Program-made: the position numbers and the translations under genes
DNA from: Phytophthora sp. 'mugwort'
Lineage: Eukaryota; Oomycota; Peronosporomycetes; Peronosporales; Peronosporaceae
NCBI GenBank assembly: GCA_033558025.1
Contig: JAUCEF010000013.1
Coordinates: forward strand, 923,001-987,000
Direction: 5' to 3'
Length of the DNA: 64,000 nt
In this document: positions 45,374-57,916 of the stretch, piece by piece
Layout: the number at the start of each line of letters is the position of its first letter
Position numbering within the stretch: the first letter of the stretch is position 1
Notes under the pieces: model-generated
Told to the model about the DNA's origin: nothing
Databases searched by the model: none
The model's input: the letters and a program-made list of their open reading frames with translations, nothing else

Positions 45374-45827
45374 TCCGTTCAAAGAACGCACTTATCGCGA
45401 AAAACGAACAAATAAACGCATCTACACACAGCCACACATCCGACACACGCTACCCCACGTCCTGCTGCGCCGGCACGCCCTGGCTCACACCCGGTACCCA
45501 CCACGATCGCCGCATGCGATCGCTATTCTATGCCGCCACCACGCCACTCCACCGATTCATACCGCACCGCAGCAGGTCCACGCCGAGCATGGACTCGGTC
45601 GACATGCCAGACGTGTCATCTCAGCGGATCTGTCAACGAAATGGGCCACGCCATCGACGAGGGCCCGAGGTCAAGCCCCGTCAGCGACGGTCGTCTTGTT
45701 TGAAGTCTAGCAATGGCGACAAGGCGGCGGCGCGCGGGGTGTGTGCTGTGAACAGTCGGGCACAGCGTTCGTCTTAAACGAAGCGACACAGGGGTGTGAC
45801 ATCAACGGATTCGAAGATCAAAAGAAG

Positions 45828-45899
45828 CTTCCCGTCCGGGAATTGAACCCGGGTCACCCGCGTGACAGGCGGGTATACTAACCACTATACTAACGAGAA
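45828..45899 (-). tRNA. trnD-GUC: tRNA-Asp (GTC), array 2 copy 18
   Basis: Canonical gene, long unit. Confidence 0.97.
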
Positions 45900-46385
45900 T
45901 CCGTTCAAAGAACGCACTCATCGCCAAAAACGAACAAATAAACGCATCTACACACAGCCACACATCCGACACACGCTACACCACGTCCTGCTGCGCCGGC
46001 ACGCCCTGGCTCACACCCTCTTCGCTACCTTGCATCCTCAAACCCGTGCTGGAACCCACCACGACCGCCGCATGCGATCGCTATTCTATGCCGCCACCAC
46101 GCCACTCCACCGATTCATACCGCACCGCAGCAGGTCCACGCCGAGCATGGACTCGGTCGACATGCCAGACGTGTCATCTCAGCGGATCTGTCAACGAAAT
46201 GGGCCACGCCACCGACGAGGGCCCGAGGTCAAGCCCCGTCAGCGACGGTCGTCTTGTTTGAAGTCTAGCCATGGCGACAAGGCGGCAGCGCGCGGGGTGT
46301 GTGCTGTGAACAGTCGGGCACAGCGTTCGTCTTAAACGAAGCGACACAGGGGTGTGACATCAACGGATTCGAAGATCAAAAGAAG

Positions 46386-46457
46386 CTTCCCGTCCGGGAA
46401 TTGAACCCGGGTCACCCGCGTGACAGGCGGGTATACTAACCACTATACTAACGAGAA
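46386..46457 (-). tRNA. trnD-GUC: tRNA-Asp (GTC), array 2 copy 19 (short unit)
   Basis: Canonical gene; leader cgcGaaaaa. The spacer has a private gacaaggcTAcagc change near 46809. Confidence 0.97.
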
Positions 46458-46911
46458 TCCGTTCAAAGAACGCACTCATCGCGAAAAACGAACAAATAAA
46501 CGCATCTACACACAGCCACACATCCGACACACGCTACCCCACGTCCTGCTGCGCCGGCACGCCCTGGCTCACACCCGGTACCCACCACGATCGCCGCATG
46601 CGATCGCTATTCTATGCCGCCACCACGCCACTCCACCGATTCATACCGCACCGCAGCAGGTCCACGCCGAGCATGGACTCGGTCGACATGCCAGACGTGT
46701 CATCTCAGCGGATCTGTCAACGAAATGGGCCACGCCACCGACGAGGGCCCGAGGTCAAGCCCCGTCAGCGACGGTCGTCTTGTTTGAAGTCTAGCCATGG
46801 CGACAAGGCTACAGCGCGCGGGGTATGTGCTGTGAACAGTCGGGCACAGCGTTCGTCTTAAGCGAAGCGACACAGGGGTGTGACATCAACGGATTCGAAG
46901 ATCAAAAGAAG

Positions 46912-46983
46912 CTTCCCGTCCGGGAATTGAACCCGGGTCACCCGCGTGATAGGCGGGTATACTAACCACTATACTAACGAGAA
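46912..46983 (-). tRNA. trnD-AUC: tRNA-Asp with anticodon ATC, array 2 copy 20
   Basis: The + strand reads cgtgaTaggcggg (T at 46950), so tRNA position 34 is A and the anticodon is ATC. It still matches the Asp codon GAU, but it loses G34, which is both an aspartyl-tRNA synthetase identity base and the site normally converted to queuosine. All other positions are canonical. The unit is 523 bp: the short class plus the same 3-bp deletion as array 1 copy 18. Expected to be a weak or altered Asp tRNA; expression unknown. Confidence 0.88.
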
Positions 46984-47434
46984 TCCGTTCAAAGAACGCA
47001 CTCATCGCCAAAAACGAACAAATAAACGCATCTACACACAGCCACACATCCGACACACGCTACCCCACGTCCTGCTGCGCCGGCACGCCCTGGCTCACAC
47101 CCGGTACCCACCACGACCGCCGCATGCGATCGCTATTCTATGCCGCCACCACGCCACTCCACCGATTCATACCGCACAGCAGGTCCACGCCGAGCATGGA
47201 CTCGGTCGACATGCCAGACGTGTCATCTCAGCGGATCTGTCAACGAAATGGGCCACGCCACCGACGAGGGCCCGAGGTCAAGCCCCGTCAGCGACGGTCG
47301 TCTTGTTTGAAGTCTAGCCATGGCGACAAGGCGGCAGCGCGCGGGGTGTGTGCTGTGAACAGTCGGGCACAGCGTTCGTCTTAAACGAAGCGACACAGGG
47401 GTGTGACATCAACGGATTCGAAGATCAAAAGAAG

Positions 47435-47506
47435 CTTCCCGTCCGGGAATTGAACCCGGGTCACCCGCGTGACAGGCGGGTATACTAACCACTATACTAA
47501 CGAGAA
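47435..47506 (-). tRNA. trnD-GUC: tRNA-Asp (GTC), array 2 copy 21
   Basis: Canonical gene, long unit. Confidence 0.97.
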
Positions 47507-47992
47507 TCCGTTCAAAGAACGCACTCATCGCCAAAAACGAACAAATAAACGCATCTACACACAGCCACACATCCGACACACGCTACACCACGTCCTGCTG
47601 CGCCGGCACGCCCTGGCTCACACCCTCTTCGCTACCTTGCATCCTCAAACCCGTGCTGGAACCCACCACGACCGCCGCATGCGATCGCTATTCTATGCCG
47701 CCACCACGCCACTCCACCGATTCATACCGCACCGCAGCAGGTCCACGCCGAGCATGGACTCGGTCGACATGCCAGACGTGTCATCTCAGCGGATCTGTCA
47801 ACGAAATGGGCCACGCCACCGACGAGGGCCCGAGGTCAAGCCCCGTCAGCGACGGTCGTCTTGTTTGAAGTCTAGCCATGGCGACAAGGCGGCAGCGCGC
47901 GGGGTGTGTGCTGTGAACAGTCGGGCACAGCGTTCGTCTTAAACGAAGCGACACAGGGGTGTGACATCAACGGATTCGAAGATCAAAAGAAG

Positions 47993-48064
47993 CTTCCCGT
48001 CCGGGAATTGAACCCGGGTCACCCGCGTGACAGGCGGGTATACTAACCACTATACTAACGAGAA
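47993..48064 (-). tRNA. trnD-GUC: tRNA-Asp (GTC), array 2 copy 22
   Basis: Canonical gene, long unit matching copy 21 by eye. Confidence 0.97.
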
Positions 48065-48550
48065 TCCGTTCAAAGAACGCACTCATCGCCAAAAACGAAC
48101 AAATAAACGCATCTACACACAGCCACACATCCGACACACGCTACACCACGTCCTGCTGCGCCGGCACGCCCTGGCTCACACCCTCTTCGCTACCTTGCAT
48201 CCTCAAACCCGTGCTGGAACCCACCACGACCGCCGCATGCGATCGCTATTCTATGCCGCCACCACGCCACTCCACCGATTCATACCGCACCGCAGCAGGT
48301 CCACGCCGAGCATGGACTCGGTCGACATGCCAGACGTGTCATCTCAGCGGATCTGTCAACGAAATGGGCCACGCCACCGACGAGGGCCCGAGGTCAAGCC
48401 CCGTCAGCGACGGTCGTCTTGTTTGAAGTCTAGCCATGGCGACAAGGCGGCAGCGCGCGGGGTGTGTGCTGTGAACAGTCGGGCACAGCGTTCGTCTTAA
48501 ACGAAGCGACACAGGGGTGTGACATCAACGGATTCGAAGATCAAAAGAAG

Positions 48551-48622
48551 CTTCCCGTCCGGGAATTGAACCCGGGTCACCCGCGTGACAGGCGGGTATA
48601 CTAACCACTATACTAACGAGAA
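48551..48622 (-). tRNA. trnD-GUC: tRNA-Asp (GTC), array 2 copy 23
   Basis: Canonical gene, long unit with the gtcgAtggc allele. Confidence 0.97.
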
Positions 48623-49108
48623 TCCGTTCAAAGAACGCACTCATCGCCAAAAACGAACAAATAAACGCATCTACACACAGCCACACATCCGACACACGCT
48701 ACACCACGTCCTGCTGCGCCGGCACGCCCTGGCTCACACCCTCTTCGCTACCTTGCATCCTCAAACCCGTGCTGGAACCCACCACGACCGCCGCATGCGA
48801 TCGCTATTCTATGCCGCCACCACGCCACTCCACCGATTCATACCGCACCGCAGCAGGTCCACGCCGAGCATGGACTCGGTCGACATGCCAGACGTGTCAT
48901 CTCAGCGGATCTGTCAACGAAATGGGCCACGCCATCGACGAGGGCCCGAGGTCAAGCCCCGTCAGCGACGGTCGTCTTGTTTGAAGTCTAGCAATGGCGA
49001 CAAGGCGGCGGCGCGCGGGGTGTGTGCTGTGAACAGTCGGGCACAGCGTTCGTCTTAAACGAAGCGACACAGGGGTGTGACATCAACGGATTCGAAGATC
49101 AAAAGAAG

Positions 49109-49180
49109 CTTCCCGTCCGGGAATTGAACCCGGGTCACCCGCGTGACAGGCGGGTATACTAACCACTATACTAACGAGAA
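49109..49180 (-). tRNA. trnD-GUC: tRNA-Asp (GTC), array 2 copy 24 (short unit)
   Basis: Canonical gene; leader cgcGaaaaa. Confidence 0.97.
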
Positions 49181-49634
49181 TCCGTTCAAAGAACGCACTC
49201 ATCGCGAAAAACGAACAAATAAACGCATCTACACACAGCCACACATCCGACACACGCTACCCCACGTCCTGCTGCGCCGGCACGCCCTGGCTCACACCCG
49301 GTACCCACCACGATCGCCGCATGCGATCGCTATTCTATGCCGCCACCACGCCACTCCACCGATTCATACCGCACCGCAGCAGGTCCACGCCGAGCATGGA
49401 CTCGGTCGACATGCCAGACGTGTCATCTCAGCGGATCTGTCAACGAAATGGGCCACGCCATCGACGAGGGCCCGAGGTCAAGCCCCGTCAGCGACGGTCG
49501 TCTTGTTTGAAGTCTAGCAATGGCGACAAGGCGGCGGCGCGCGGGGTGTGTGCTGTGAACAGTCGGGCACAGCGTTCGTCTTAAACGAAGCGACACAGGG
49601 GTGTGACATCAACGGATTCGAAGATCTAAAGAAG

Positions 49635-49706
49635 CTTCCCGTCCGGGAATTGAACCCGGGTCACCCGCGTGACAGGCGGGTATACTAACCACTATACTAA
49701 CGAGAA
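49635..49706 (-). tRNA. trnD-GUC: tRNA-Asp (GTC), array 2 copy 25, terminator changed
   Basis: Canonical gene, but the trailer reads cttcTTTAgatc instead of cttcTTTTgatc (change at 49627), leaving only three T. Long unit. Confidence 0.96.
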
Positions 49707-50192
49707 TCCGTTCAAAGAACGCACTCATCGCCAAAAACGAACAAATAAACGCATCTACACACAGCCACACATCCGACACACGCTACACCACGTCCTGCTG
49801 CGCCGGCACGCCCTGGCTCACACCCTCTTCGCTACCTTGCATCCTCAAACCCGTGCTGGAACCCACCACGACCGCCGCATGCGATCGCTATTCTATGCCG
49901 CCACCACGCCACTCCACCGATTCATACCGCACCGCAGCAGGTCCACGCCGAGCATGGACTCGGTCGACATGCCAGACGTGTCATCTCAGCGGATCTGTCA
50001 ACGAAATGGGCCACGCCACCGACGAGGGCCCGAGGTCAAGCCCCGTCAGCGACGGTCGTCTTGTTTGAAGTCTAGCCATGGCGACAAGGCGGCAGCGCGC
50101 GGGGTGTGTGCTGTGAACAGTCGGGCACAGCGTTCGTCTTAAACGAAGCGACACAGGGGTGTGACATCAACGGATTCGAAGATCAAAAGAAG

Positions 50193-50264
50193 CTTCCCGT
50201 CCGGGAATTGAACCCGGGTCACCCGCGTGACAGGCGGGTATACTAACCACTATACTAACGAGAA
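50193..50264 (-). tRNA. trnD-GUC: tRNA-Asp (GTC), array 2 copy 26
   Basis: Canonical gene, long unit with the gtcgAtggc allele. Confidence 0.97.
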
Positions 50265-50750
50265 TCCGTTCAAAGAACGCACTCATCGCCAAAAACGAAC
50301 AAATAAACGCATCTACACACAGCCACACATCCGACACACGCTACACCACGTCCTGCTGCGCCGGCACGCCCTGGCTCACACCCTCTTCGCTACCTTGCAT
50401 CCTCAAACCCGTGCTGGAACCCACCACGACCGCCGCATGCGATCGCTATTCTATGCCGCCACCACGCCACTCCACCGATTCATACCGCACCGCAGCAGGT
50501 CCACGCCGAGCATGGACTCGGTCGACATGCCAGACGTGTCATCTCAGCGGATCTGTCAACGAAATGGGCCACGCCATCGACGAGGGCCCGAGGTCAAGCC
50601 CCGTCAGCGACGGTCGTCTTGTTTGAAGTCTAGCAATGGCGACAAGGCGGCGGCGCGCGGGGTGTGTGCTGTGAACAGTCGGGCACAGCGTTCGTCTTAA
50701 ACGAAGCGACACAGGGGTGTGACATCAACGGATTCGAAGATCAAAAGAAG

Positions 50751-50822
50751 CTTCCCGTCCGGGAATTGAACCCGGGTCACCCGCGTGACAGGCGGGTATA
50801 CTAACCACTATACTAACGAGAA
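50751..50822 (-). tRNA. trnD-GUC: tRNA-Asp (GTC), array 2 copy 27 (short unit)
   Basis: Canonical gene; leader cgcGaaaaa. Confidence 0.97.
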
Positions 50823-51276
50823 TCCGTTCAAAGAACGCACTCATCGCGAAAAACGAACAAATAAACGCATCTACACACAGCCACACATCCGACACACGCT
50901 ACCCCACGTCCTGCTGCGCCGGCACGCCCTGGCTCACACCCGGTACCCACCACGATCGCCGCATGCGATCGCTATTCTATGCCGCCACCACGCCACTCCA
51001 CCGATTCATACCGCACCGCAGCAGGTCCACGCCGAGCATGGACTCGGTCGACATGCCAGACGTGTCATCTCAGCGGATCTGTCAACGAAATGGGCCACGC
51101 CATCGACGAGGGCCCGAGGTCAAGCCCCGTCAGCGACGGTCGTCTTGTTTGAAGTCTAGCAATGGCGACAAGGCGGCGGCGCGCGGGGTGTGTGCTGTGA
51201 ACAGTCGGGCACAGCGTTCGTCTTAAACGAAGCGACACAGGGGTGTGACATCAACGGATTCGAAGATCAAAAGAAG

Positions 51277-51348
51277 CTTCCCGTCCGGGAATTGAACCCG
51301 GGTCACCCGCGTGACAGGCGGGTATACTAACCACTATACTAACGAGAA
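51277..51348 (-). tRNA. trnD-GUC: tRNA-Asp (GTC), array 2 copy 28 (short unit)
   Basis: Canonical gene; leader cgcGaaaaa; nearly identical to copy 27. Confidence 0.97.
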
Positions 51349-51802
51349 TCCGTTCAAAGAACGCACTCATCGCGAAAAACGAACAAATAAACGCATCTAC
51401 ACACAGCCACACATCCGACACACGCTACCCCACGTCCTGCTGCGCCGGCACGCCCTGGCTCACACCCGGTACCCACCACGATCGCCGCATGCGATCGCTA
51501 TTCTATGCCGCCACCACGCCACTCCACCGATTCATACCGCACCGCAGCAGGTCCACGCCGAGCATGGACTCGGTCGACATGCCAGACGTGTCATCTCAGC
51601 GGATCTGTCAACGAAATGGGCCACGCCATCGACGAGGGCCCGAGGTCAAGCCCCGTCAGCGACGGTCGTCTTGTTTGAAGTCTAGCAATGGCGACAAGGC
51701 GGCAGCGCGCGGGGTGTGTGCTGTGAACAGTCGGGCACAGCGTTCGTCTTAAACGAAGCGACACAGGGGTGTGACATCAACGGATTCGAAGATCTAAAGA
51801 AG

Positions 51803-51874
51803 CTTCCCGTCCGGGAATTGAACCCGGGTCACCCGCGTGACAGGCGGGTATACTAACCACTATACTAACGAGAA
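51803..51874 (-). tRNA. trnD-GUC: tRNA-Asp (GTC), array 2 copy 29, terminator changed
   Basis: Canonical gene with the TTTA trailer (gatctaaagaag on +, 51791-51802). The spacer has gggcaTagcg, shared only with copy 45. Confidence 0.96.
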
Positions 51875-52360
51875 TCCGTTCAAAGAACGCACTCATCGCC
51901 AAAAACGAACAAATAAACGCATCTACACACAGCCACACATCCGACACACGCTACACCACGTCCTGCTGCGCCGGCACGCCCTGGCTCACACCCTCTTCGC
52001 TACCTTGCATCCTCAAACCCGTGCTGGAACCCACCACGACCGCCGCATGCGATCGCTATTCTATGCCGCCACCACGCCACTCCACCGATTCATACCGCAC
52101 CGCAGCAGGTCCACGCCGAGCATGGACTCGGTCGACATGCCAGACGTGTCATCTCAGCGGATCTGTCAACGAAATGGGCCACGCCACCGACGAGGGCCCG
52201 AGGTCAAGCCCCGTCAGCGACGGTCGTCTTGTTTGAAGTCTAGCCATGGCGACAAGGCGGCAGCGCGCGGGGTGTGTGCTGTGAACAGTCGGGCATAGCG
52301 TTCGTCTTAAACGAAGCGACACAGGGGTGTGACATCAACGGATTCGAAGATCAAAAGAAG

Positions 52361-52432
52361 CTTCCCGTCCGGGAATTGAACCCGGGTCACCCGCGTGACA
52401 GGCGGGTATACTAACCACTATACTAACGAGAA
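52361..52432 (-). tRNA. trnD-GUC: tRNA-Asp (GTC), array 2 copy 30
   Basis: Canonical gene; upstream allele aacAaacaaa. Confidence 0.97.
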
Positions 52433-52918
52433 TCCGTTCAAAGAACGCACTCATCGCCAAAAACAAACAAATAAACGCATCTACACACAGCCACACATCC
52501 GACACACGCTACACCACGTCCTGCTGCGCCGGCACGCCCTGGCTCACACCCTCTTCGCTACCTTGCATCCTCAAACCCGTGCTGGAACCCACCACGACCG
52601 CCGCATGCGATCGCTATTCTATGCCGCCACCACGCCACTCCACCGATTCATACCGCACCGCAGCAGGTCCACGCCGAGCATGGACTCGGTCGACATGCCA
52701 GACGTGTCATCTCAGCGGATCTGTCAACGAAATGGGCCACGCCACCGACGAGGGCCCGAGGTCAAGCCCCGTCAGCGACGGTCGTCTTGTTTGAAGTCTA
52801 GCCATGGCGACAAGGCGGCAGCGCGCGGGGTGTGTGCTGTGAACAGTCGGGCACAGCGTTCGTCTTAAACGAAGCGACACAGGGGTGTGACATCAACGGA
52901 TTCGAAGATCAAAAGAAG

Positions 52919-52990
52919 CTTCCCGTCCGGGAATTGAACCCGGGTCACCCGCGTGACAGGCGGGTATACTAACCACTATACTAACGAGAA
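52919..52990 (-). tRNA. trnD-GUC: tRNA-Asp (GTC), array 2 copy 31
   Basis: Canonical gene; same aacAaacaaa allele as copy 30, apparently a recent tandem duplicate. Confidence 0.97.
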
Positions 52991-53476
52991 TCCGTTCAAA
53001 GAACGCACTCATCGCCAAAAACAAACAAATAAACGCATCTACACACAGCCACACATCCGACACACGCTACACCACGTCCTGCTGCGCCGGCACGCCCTGG
53101 CTCACACCCTCTTCGCTACCTTGCATCCTCAAACCCGTGCTGGAACCCACCACGACCGCCGCATGCGATCGCTATTCTATGCCGCCACCACGCCACTCCA
53201 CCGATTCATACCGCACCGCAGCAGGTCCACGCCGAGCATGGACTCGGTCGACATGCCAGACGTGTCATCTCAGCGGATCTGTCAACGAAATGGGCCACGC
53301 CACCGACGAGGGCCCGAGGTCAAGCCCCGTCAGCGACGGTCGTCTTGTTTGAAGTCTAGCCATGGCGACAAGGCGGCAGCGCGCGGGGTGTGTGCTGTGA
53401 ACAGTCGGGCACAGCGTTCGTCTTAAACGAAGCGACACAGGGGTGTGACATCAACGGATTCGAAGATCAAAAGAAG

Positions 53477-53548
53477 CTTCCCGTCCGGGAATTGAACCCG
53501 GGTCACCCGCGTGACAGGCGGGTATACTAACCACTATACTAACGAGAA
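53477..53548 (-). tRNA. trnD-GUC: tRNA-Asp (GTC), array 2 copy 32
   Basis: Canonical gene; upstream allele gaacGaataa; private spacer change gcggatTtg near 53837. Confidence 0.97.
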
Positions 53549-54034
53549 TCCGTTCAAAGAACGCACTCATCGCCAAAAACGAACGAATAAACGCATCTAC
53601 ACACAGCCACACATCCGACACACGCTACACCACGTCCTGCTGCGCCGGCACGCCCTGGCTCACACCCTCTTCGCTACCTTGCATCCTCAAACCCGTGCTG
53701 GAACCCACCACGACCGCCGCATGCGATCGCTATTCTATGCCGCCACCACGCCACTCCACCGATTCATACCGCACCGCAGCAGGTCCACGCCGAGCATGGA
53801 CTCGGTCGACATGCCAGACGTGTCATCTCAGCGGATTTGTCAACGAAATGGGCCACGCCACCGACGAGGGCCCGAGGTCAAGCCCCGTCAGCGACGGTCG
53901 TCTTGTTTGAAGTCTAGCCATGGCGACAAGGCGGCAGCGCGCGGGGTGTGTGCTGTGAACAGTCGGGCACAGCGTTCGTCTTAAACGAAGCGACACAGGG
54001 GTGTGACATCAACGGATTCGAAGATCAAAAGAAG

Positions 54035-54106
54035 CTTCCCGTCCGGGAATTGAACCCGGGTCACCCGCGTGACAGGCGGGTATACTAACCACTATACTAA
54101 CGAGAA
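54035..54106 (-). tRNA. trnD-GUC: tRNA-Asp (GTC), array 2 copy 33
   Basis: Canonical gene, long unit. Confidence 0.97.
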
Positions 54107-54592
54107 TCCGTTCAAAGAACGCACTCATCGCCAAAAACGAACAAATAAACGCATCTACACACAGCCACACATCCGACACACGCTACACCACGTCCTGCTG
54201 CGCCGGCACGCCCTGGCTCACACCCTCTTCGCTACCTTGCATCCTCAAACCCGTGCTGGAACCCACCACGACCGCCGCATGCGATCGCTATTCTATGCCG
54301 CCACCACGCCACTCCACCGATTCATACCGCACCGCAGCAGGTCCACGCCGAGCATGGACTCGGTCGACATGCCAGACGTGTCATCTCAGCGGATCTGTCA
54401 ACGAAATGGGCCACGCCACCGACGAGGGCCCGAGGTCAAGCCCCGTCAGCGACGGTCGTCTTGTTTGAAGTCTAGCCATGGCGACAAGGCGGCAGCGCGC
54501 GGGGTGTGTGCTGTGAACAGTCGGGCACAGCGTTCGTCTTAAACGAAGCGACACAGGGGTGTGACATCAACGGATTCGAAGATCAAAAGAAG

Positions 54593-54664
54593 CTTCCCGT
54601 CCGGGAATTGAACCCGGGTCACCCGCGTGACAGGCGGGTATACTAACCACTATACTAACGAGAA
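54593..54664 (-). tRNA. trnD-GUC: tRNA-Asp (GTC), array 2 copy 34
   Basis: Canonical gene, long unit. Confidence 0.97.
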
Positions 54665-55150
54665 TCCGTTCAAAGAACGCACTCATCGCCAAAAACGAAC
54701 AAATAAACGCATCTACACACAGCCACACATCCGACACACGCTACACCACGTCCTGCTGCGCCGGCACGCCCTGGCTCACACCCTCTTCGCTACCTTGCAT
54801 CCTCAAACCCGTGCTGGAACCCACCACGACCGCCGCATGCGATCGCTATTCTATGCCGCCACCACGCCACTCCACCGATTCATACCGCACCGCAGCAGGT
54901 CCACGCCGAGCATGGACTCGGTCGACATGCCAGACGTGTCATCTCAGCGGATCTGTCAACGAAATGGGCCACGCCACCGACGAGGGCCCGAGGTCAAGCC
55001 CCGTCAGCGACGGTCGTCTTGTTTGAAGTCTAGCAATGGCGACAAGGCGGCGGCGCGCGGGGTGTGTGCTGTGAACAGTCGGGCACAGCGTTCGTCTTAA
55101 ACGAAGCGACACAGGGGTGTGACATCAACGGATTCGAAGATCAAAAGAAG

Positions 55151-55222
55151 CTTCCCGTCCGGGAATTGAACCCGGGTCACCCGCGTGACAGGCGGGTATA
55201 CTAACCACTATACTAACGAGAA
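55151..55222 (-). tRNA. trnD-GUC: tRNA-Asp (GTC), array 2 copy 35 (short unit)
   Basis: Canonical gene; leader cgcGaaaaa. Confidence 0.97.
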
Positions 55223-55676
55223 TCCGTTCAAAGAACGCACTCATCGCGAAAAACGAACAAATAAACGCATCTACACACAGCCACACATCCGACACACGCT
55301 ACCCCACGTCCTGCTGCGCCGGCACGCCCTGGCTCACACCCGGTACCCACCACGATCGCCGCATGCGATCGCTATTCTATGCCGCCACCACGCCACTCCA
55401 CCGATTCATACCGCACCGCAGCAGGTCCACGCCGAGCATGGACTCGGTCGACATGCCAGACGTGTCATCTCAGCGGATCTGTCAACGAAATGGGCCACGC
55501 CATCGACGAGGGCCCGAGGTCAAGCCCCGTCAGCGACGGTCGTCTTGTTTGAAGTCTAGCAATGGCGACAAGGCGGCGGCGCGCGGGGTGTGTGCTGTGA
55601 ACAGTCGGGCACAGCGTTCGTCTTAAACGAAGCGACACAGGGGTGTGACATCAACGGATTCGAAGATCTAAAGAAG

Positions 55677-55748
55677 CTTCCCGTCCGGGAATTGAACCCG
55701 GGTCACCCGCGTGACAGGCGGGTATACTAACCACTATACTAACGAGAA
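55677..55748 (-). tRNA. trnD-GUC: tRNA-Asp (GTC), array 2 copy 36, terminator changed
   Basis: Canonical gene with the TTTA trailer. The long unit carries the short-class marker ctacCccac at about 55827: a recombinant. Confidence 0.96.
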
Positions 55749-56234
55749 TCCGTTCAAAGAACGCACTCATCGCCAAAAACGAACAAATAAACGCATCTAC
55801 ACACAGCCACACATCCGACACACGCTACCCCACGTCCTGCTGCGCCGGCACGCCCTGGCTCACACCCTCTTCGCTACCTTGCATCCTCAAACCCGTGCTG
55901 GAACCCACCACGACCGCCGCATGCGATCGCTATTCTATGCCGCCACCACGCCACTCCACCGATTCATACCGCACCGCAGCAGGTCCACGCCGAGCATGGA
56001 CTCGGTCGACATGCCAGACGTGTCATCTCAGCGGATCTGTCAACGAAATGGGCCACGCCACCGACGAGGGCCCGAGGTCAAGCCCCGTCAGCGACGGTCG
56101 TCTTGTTTGAAGTCTAGCCATGGCGACAAGGCGGCAGCGCGCGGGGTGTGTGCTGTGAACAGTCGGGCACAGCGTTCGTCTTAAACGAAGCGACACAGGG
56201 GTGTGACATCAACGGATTCGAAGATCAAAAGAAG

Positions 56235-56306
56235 CTTCCCGTCCGGGAATTGAACCCGGGTCACCCGCGTGACAGGCGGGTATACTAACCACTATACTAA
56301 CGAGAA
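56235..56306 (-). tRNA. trnD-GUC: tRNA-Asp (GTC), array 2 copy 37
   Basis: Canonical gene; upstream allele gaacGaataa. Confidence 0.97.
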
Positions 56307-56792
56307 TCCGTTCAAAGAACGCACTCATCGCCAAAAACGAACGAATAAACGCATCTACACACAGCCACACATCCGACACACGCTACACCACGTCCTGCTG
56401 CGCCGGCACGCCCTGGCTCACACCCTCTTCGCTACCTTGCATCCTCAAACCCGTGCTGGAACCCACCACGACCGCCGCATGCGATCGCTATTCTATGCCG
56501 CCACCACGCCACTCCACCGATTCATACCGCACCGCAGCAGGTCCACGCCGAGCATGGACTCGGTCGACATGCCAGACGTGTCATCTCAGCGGATCTGTCA
56601 ACGAAATGGGCCACGCCACCGACGAGGGCCCGAGGTCAAGCCCCGTCAGCGACGGTCGTCTTGTTTGAAGTCTAGCAATGGCGACAAGGCGGCGGCGCGC
56701 GGGGTGTGTGCTGTGAACAGTCGGGCACAGCGTTCGTCTTAAACGAAGCGACACAGGGGTGTGACATCAACGGATTCGAAGATCAAAAGAAG

Positions 56793-56864
56793 CTTCCCGT
56801 CCGGGAATTGAACCCGGGTCACCCGCGTGACAGGCGGGTATACTAACCACTATACTAACGAGAA
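56793..56864 (-). tRNA. trnD-GUC: tRNA-Asp (GTC), array 2 copy 38 (short unit)
   Basis: Canonical gene; leader cgcCaaaaa. Confidence 0.97.
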
Positions 56865-57318
56865 TCCGTTCAAAGAACGCACTCATCGCCAAAAACGAAC
56901 AAATAAACGCATCTACACACAGCCACACATCCGACACACGCTACCCCACGTCCTGCTGCGCCGGCACGCCCTGGCTCACACCCGGTACCCACCACGATCG
57001 CCGCATGCGATCGCTATTCTATGCCGCCACCACGCCACTCCACCGATTCATACCGCACCGCAGCAGGTCCACGCCGAGCATGGACTCGGTCGACATGCCA
57101 GACGTGTCATCTCAGCGGATCTGTCAACGAAATGGGCCACGCCATCGACGAGGGCCCGAGGTCAAGCCCCGTCAGCGACGGTCGTCTTGTTTGAAGTCTA
57201 GCAATGGCGACAAGGCGGCGGCGCGCGGGGTGTGTGCTGTGAACAGTCGGGCACAGCGTTCGTCTTAAACGAAGCGACACAGGGGTGTGACATCAACGGA
57301 TTCGAAGATCAAAAGAAG

Positions 57319-57390
57319 CTTCCCGTCCGGGAATTGAACCCGGGTCACCCGCGTGACAGGCGGGTATACTAACCACTATACTAACGAGAA
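57319..57390 (-). tRNA. trnD-GUC: tRNA-Asp (GTC), array 2 copy 39 (short unit)
   Basis: Canonical gene; the short unit carries the long-class marker ctacAccac and gaacGaataa, the reciprocal of the copy 36 recombinant. Confidence 0.97.
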
Positions 57391-57844
57391 TCCGTTCAAA
57401 GAACGCACTCATCGCCAAAAACGAACGAATAAACGCATCTACACACAGCCACACATCCGACACACGCTACACCACGTCCTGCTGCGCCGGCACGCCCTGG
57501 CTCACACCCGGTACCCACCACGATCGCCGCATGCGATCGCTATTCTATGCCGCCACCACGCCACTCCACCGATTCATACCGCACCGCAGCAGGTCCACGC
57601 CGAGCATGGACTCGGTCGACATGCCAGACGTGTCATCTCAGCGGATCTGTCAACGAAATGGGCCACGCCATCGACGAGGGCCCGAGGTCAAGCCCCGTCA
57701 GCGACGGTCGTCTTGTTTGAAGTCTAGCAATGGCGACAAGGCGGCGGCGCGCGGGGTGTGTGCTGTGAACAGTCGGGCACAGCGTTCGTCTTAAACGAAG
57801 CGACACAGGGGTGTGACATCAACGGATTCGAAGATCAAAAGAAG

Positions 57845-57916
57845 CTTCCCGTCCGGGAATTGAACCCGGGTCACCCGCGTGACAGGCGGGTATACTAACC
57901 ACTATACTAACGAGAA
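57845..57916 (-). tRNA. trnD-GUC: tRNA-Asp (GTC), array 2 copy 40 (short unit)
   Basis: Canonical gene; short unit with ctacAccac as in copy 39. Confidence 0.97.
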
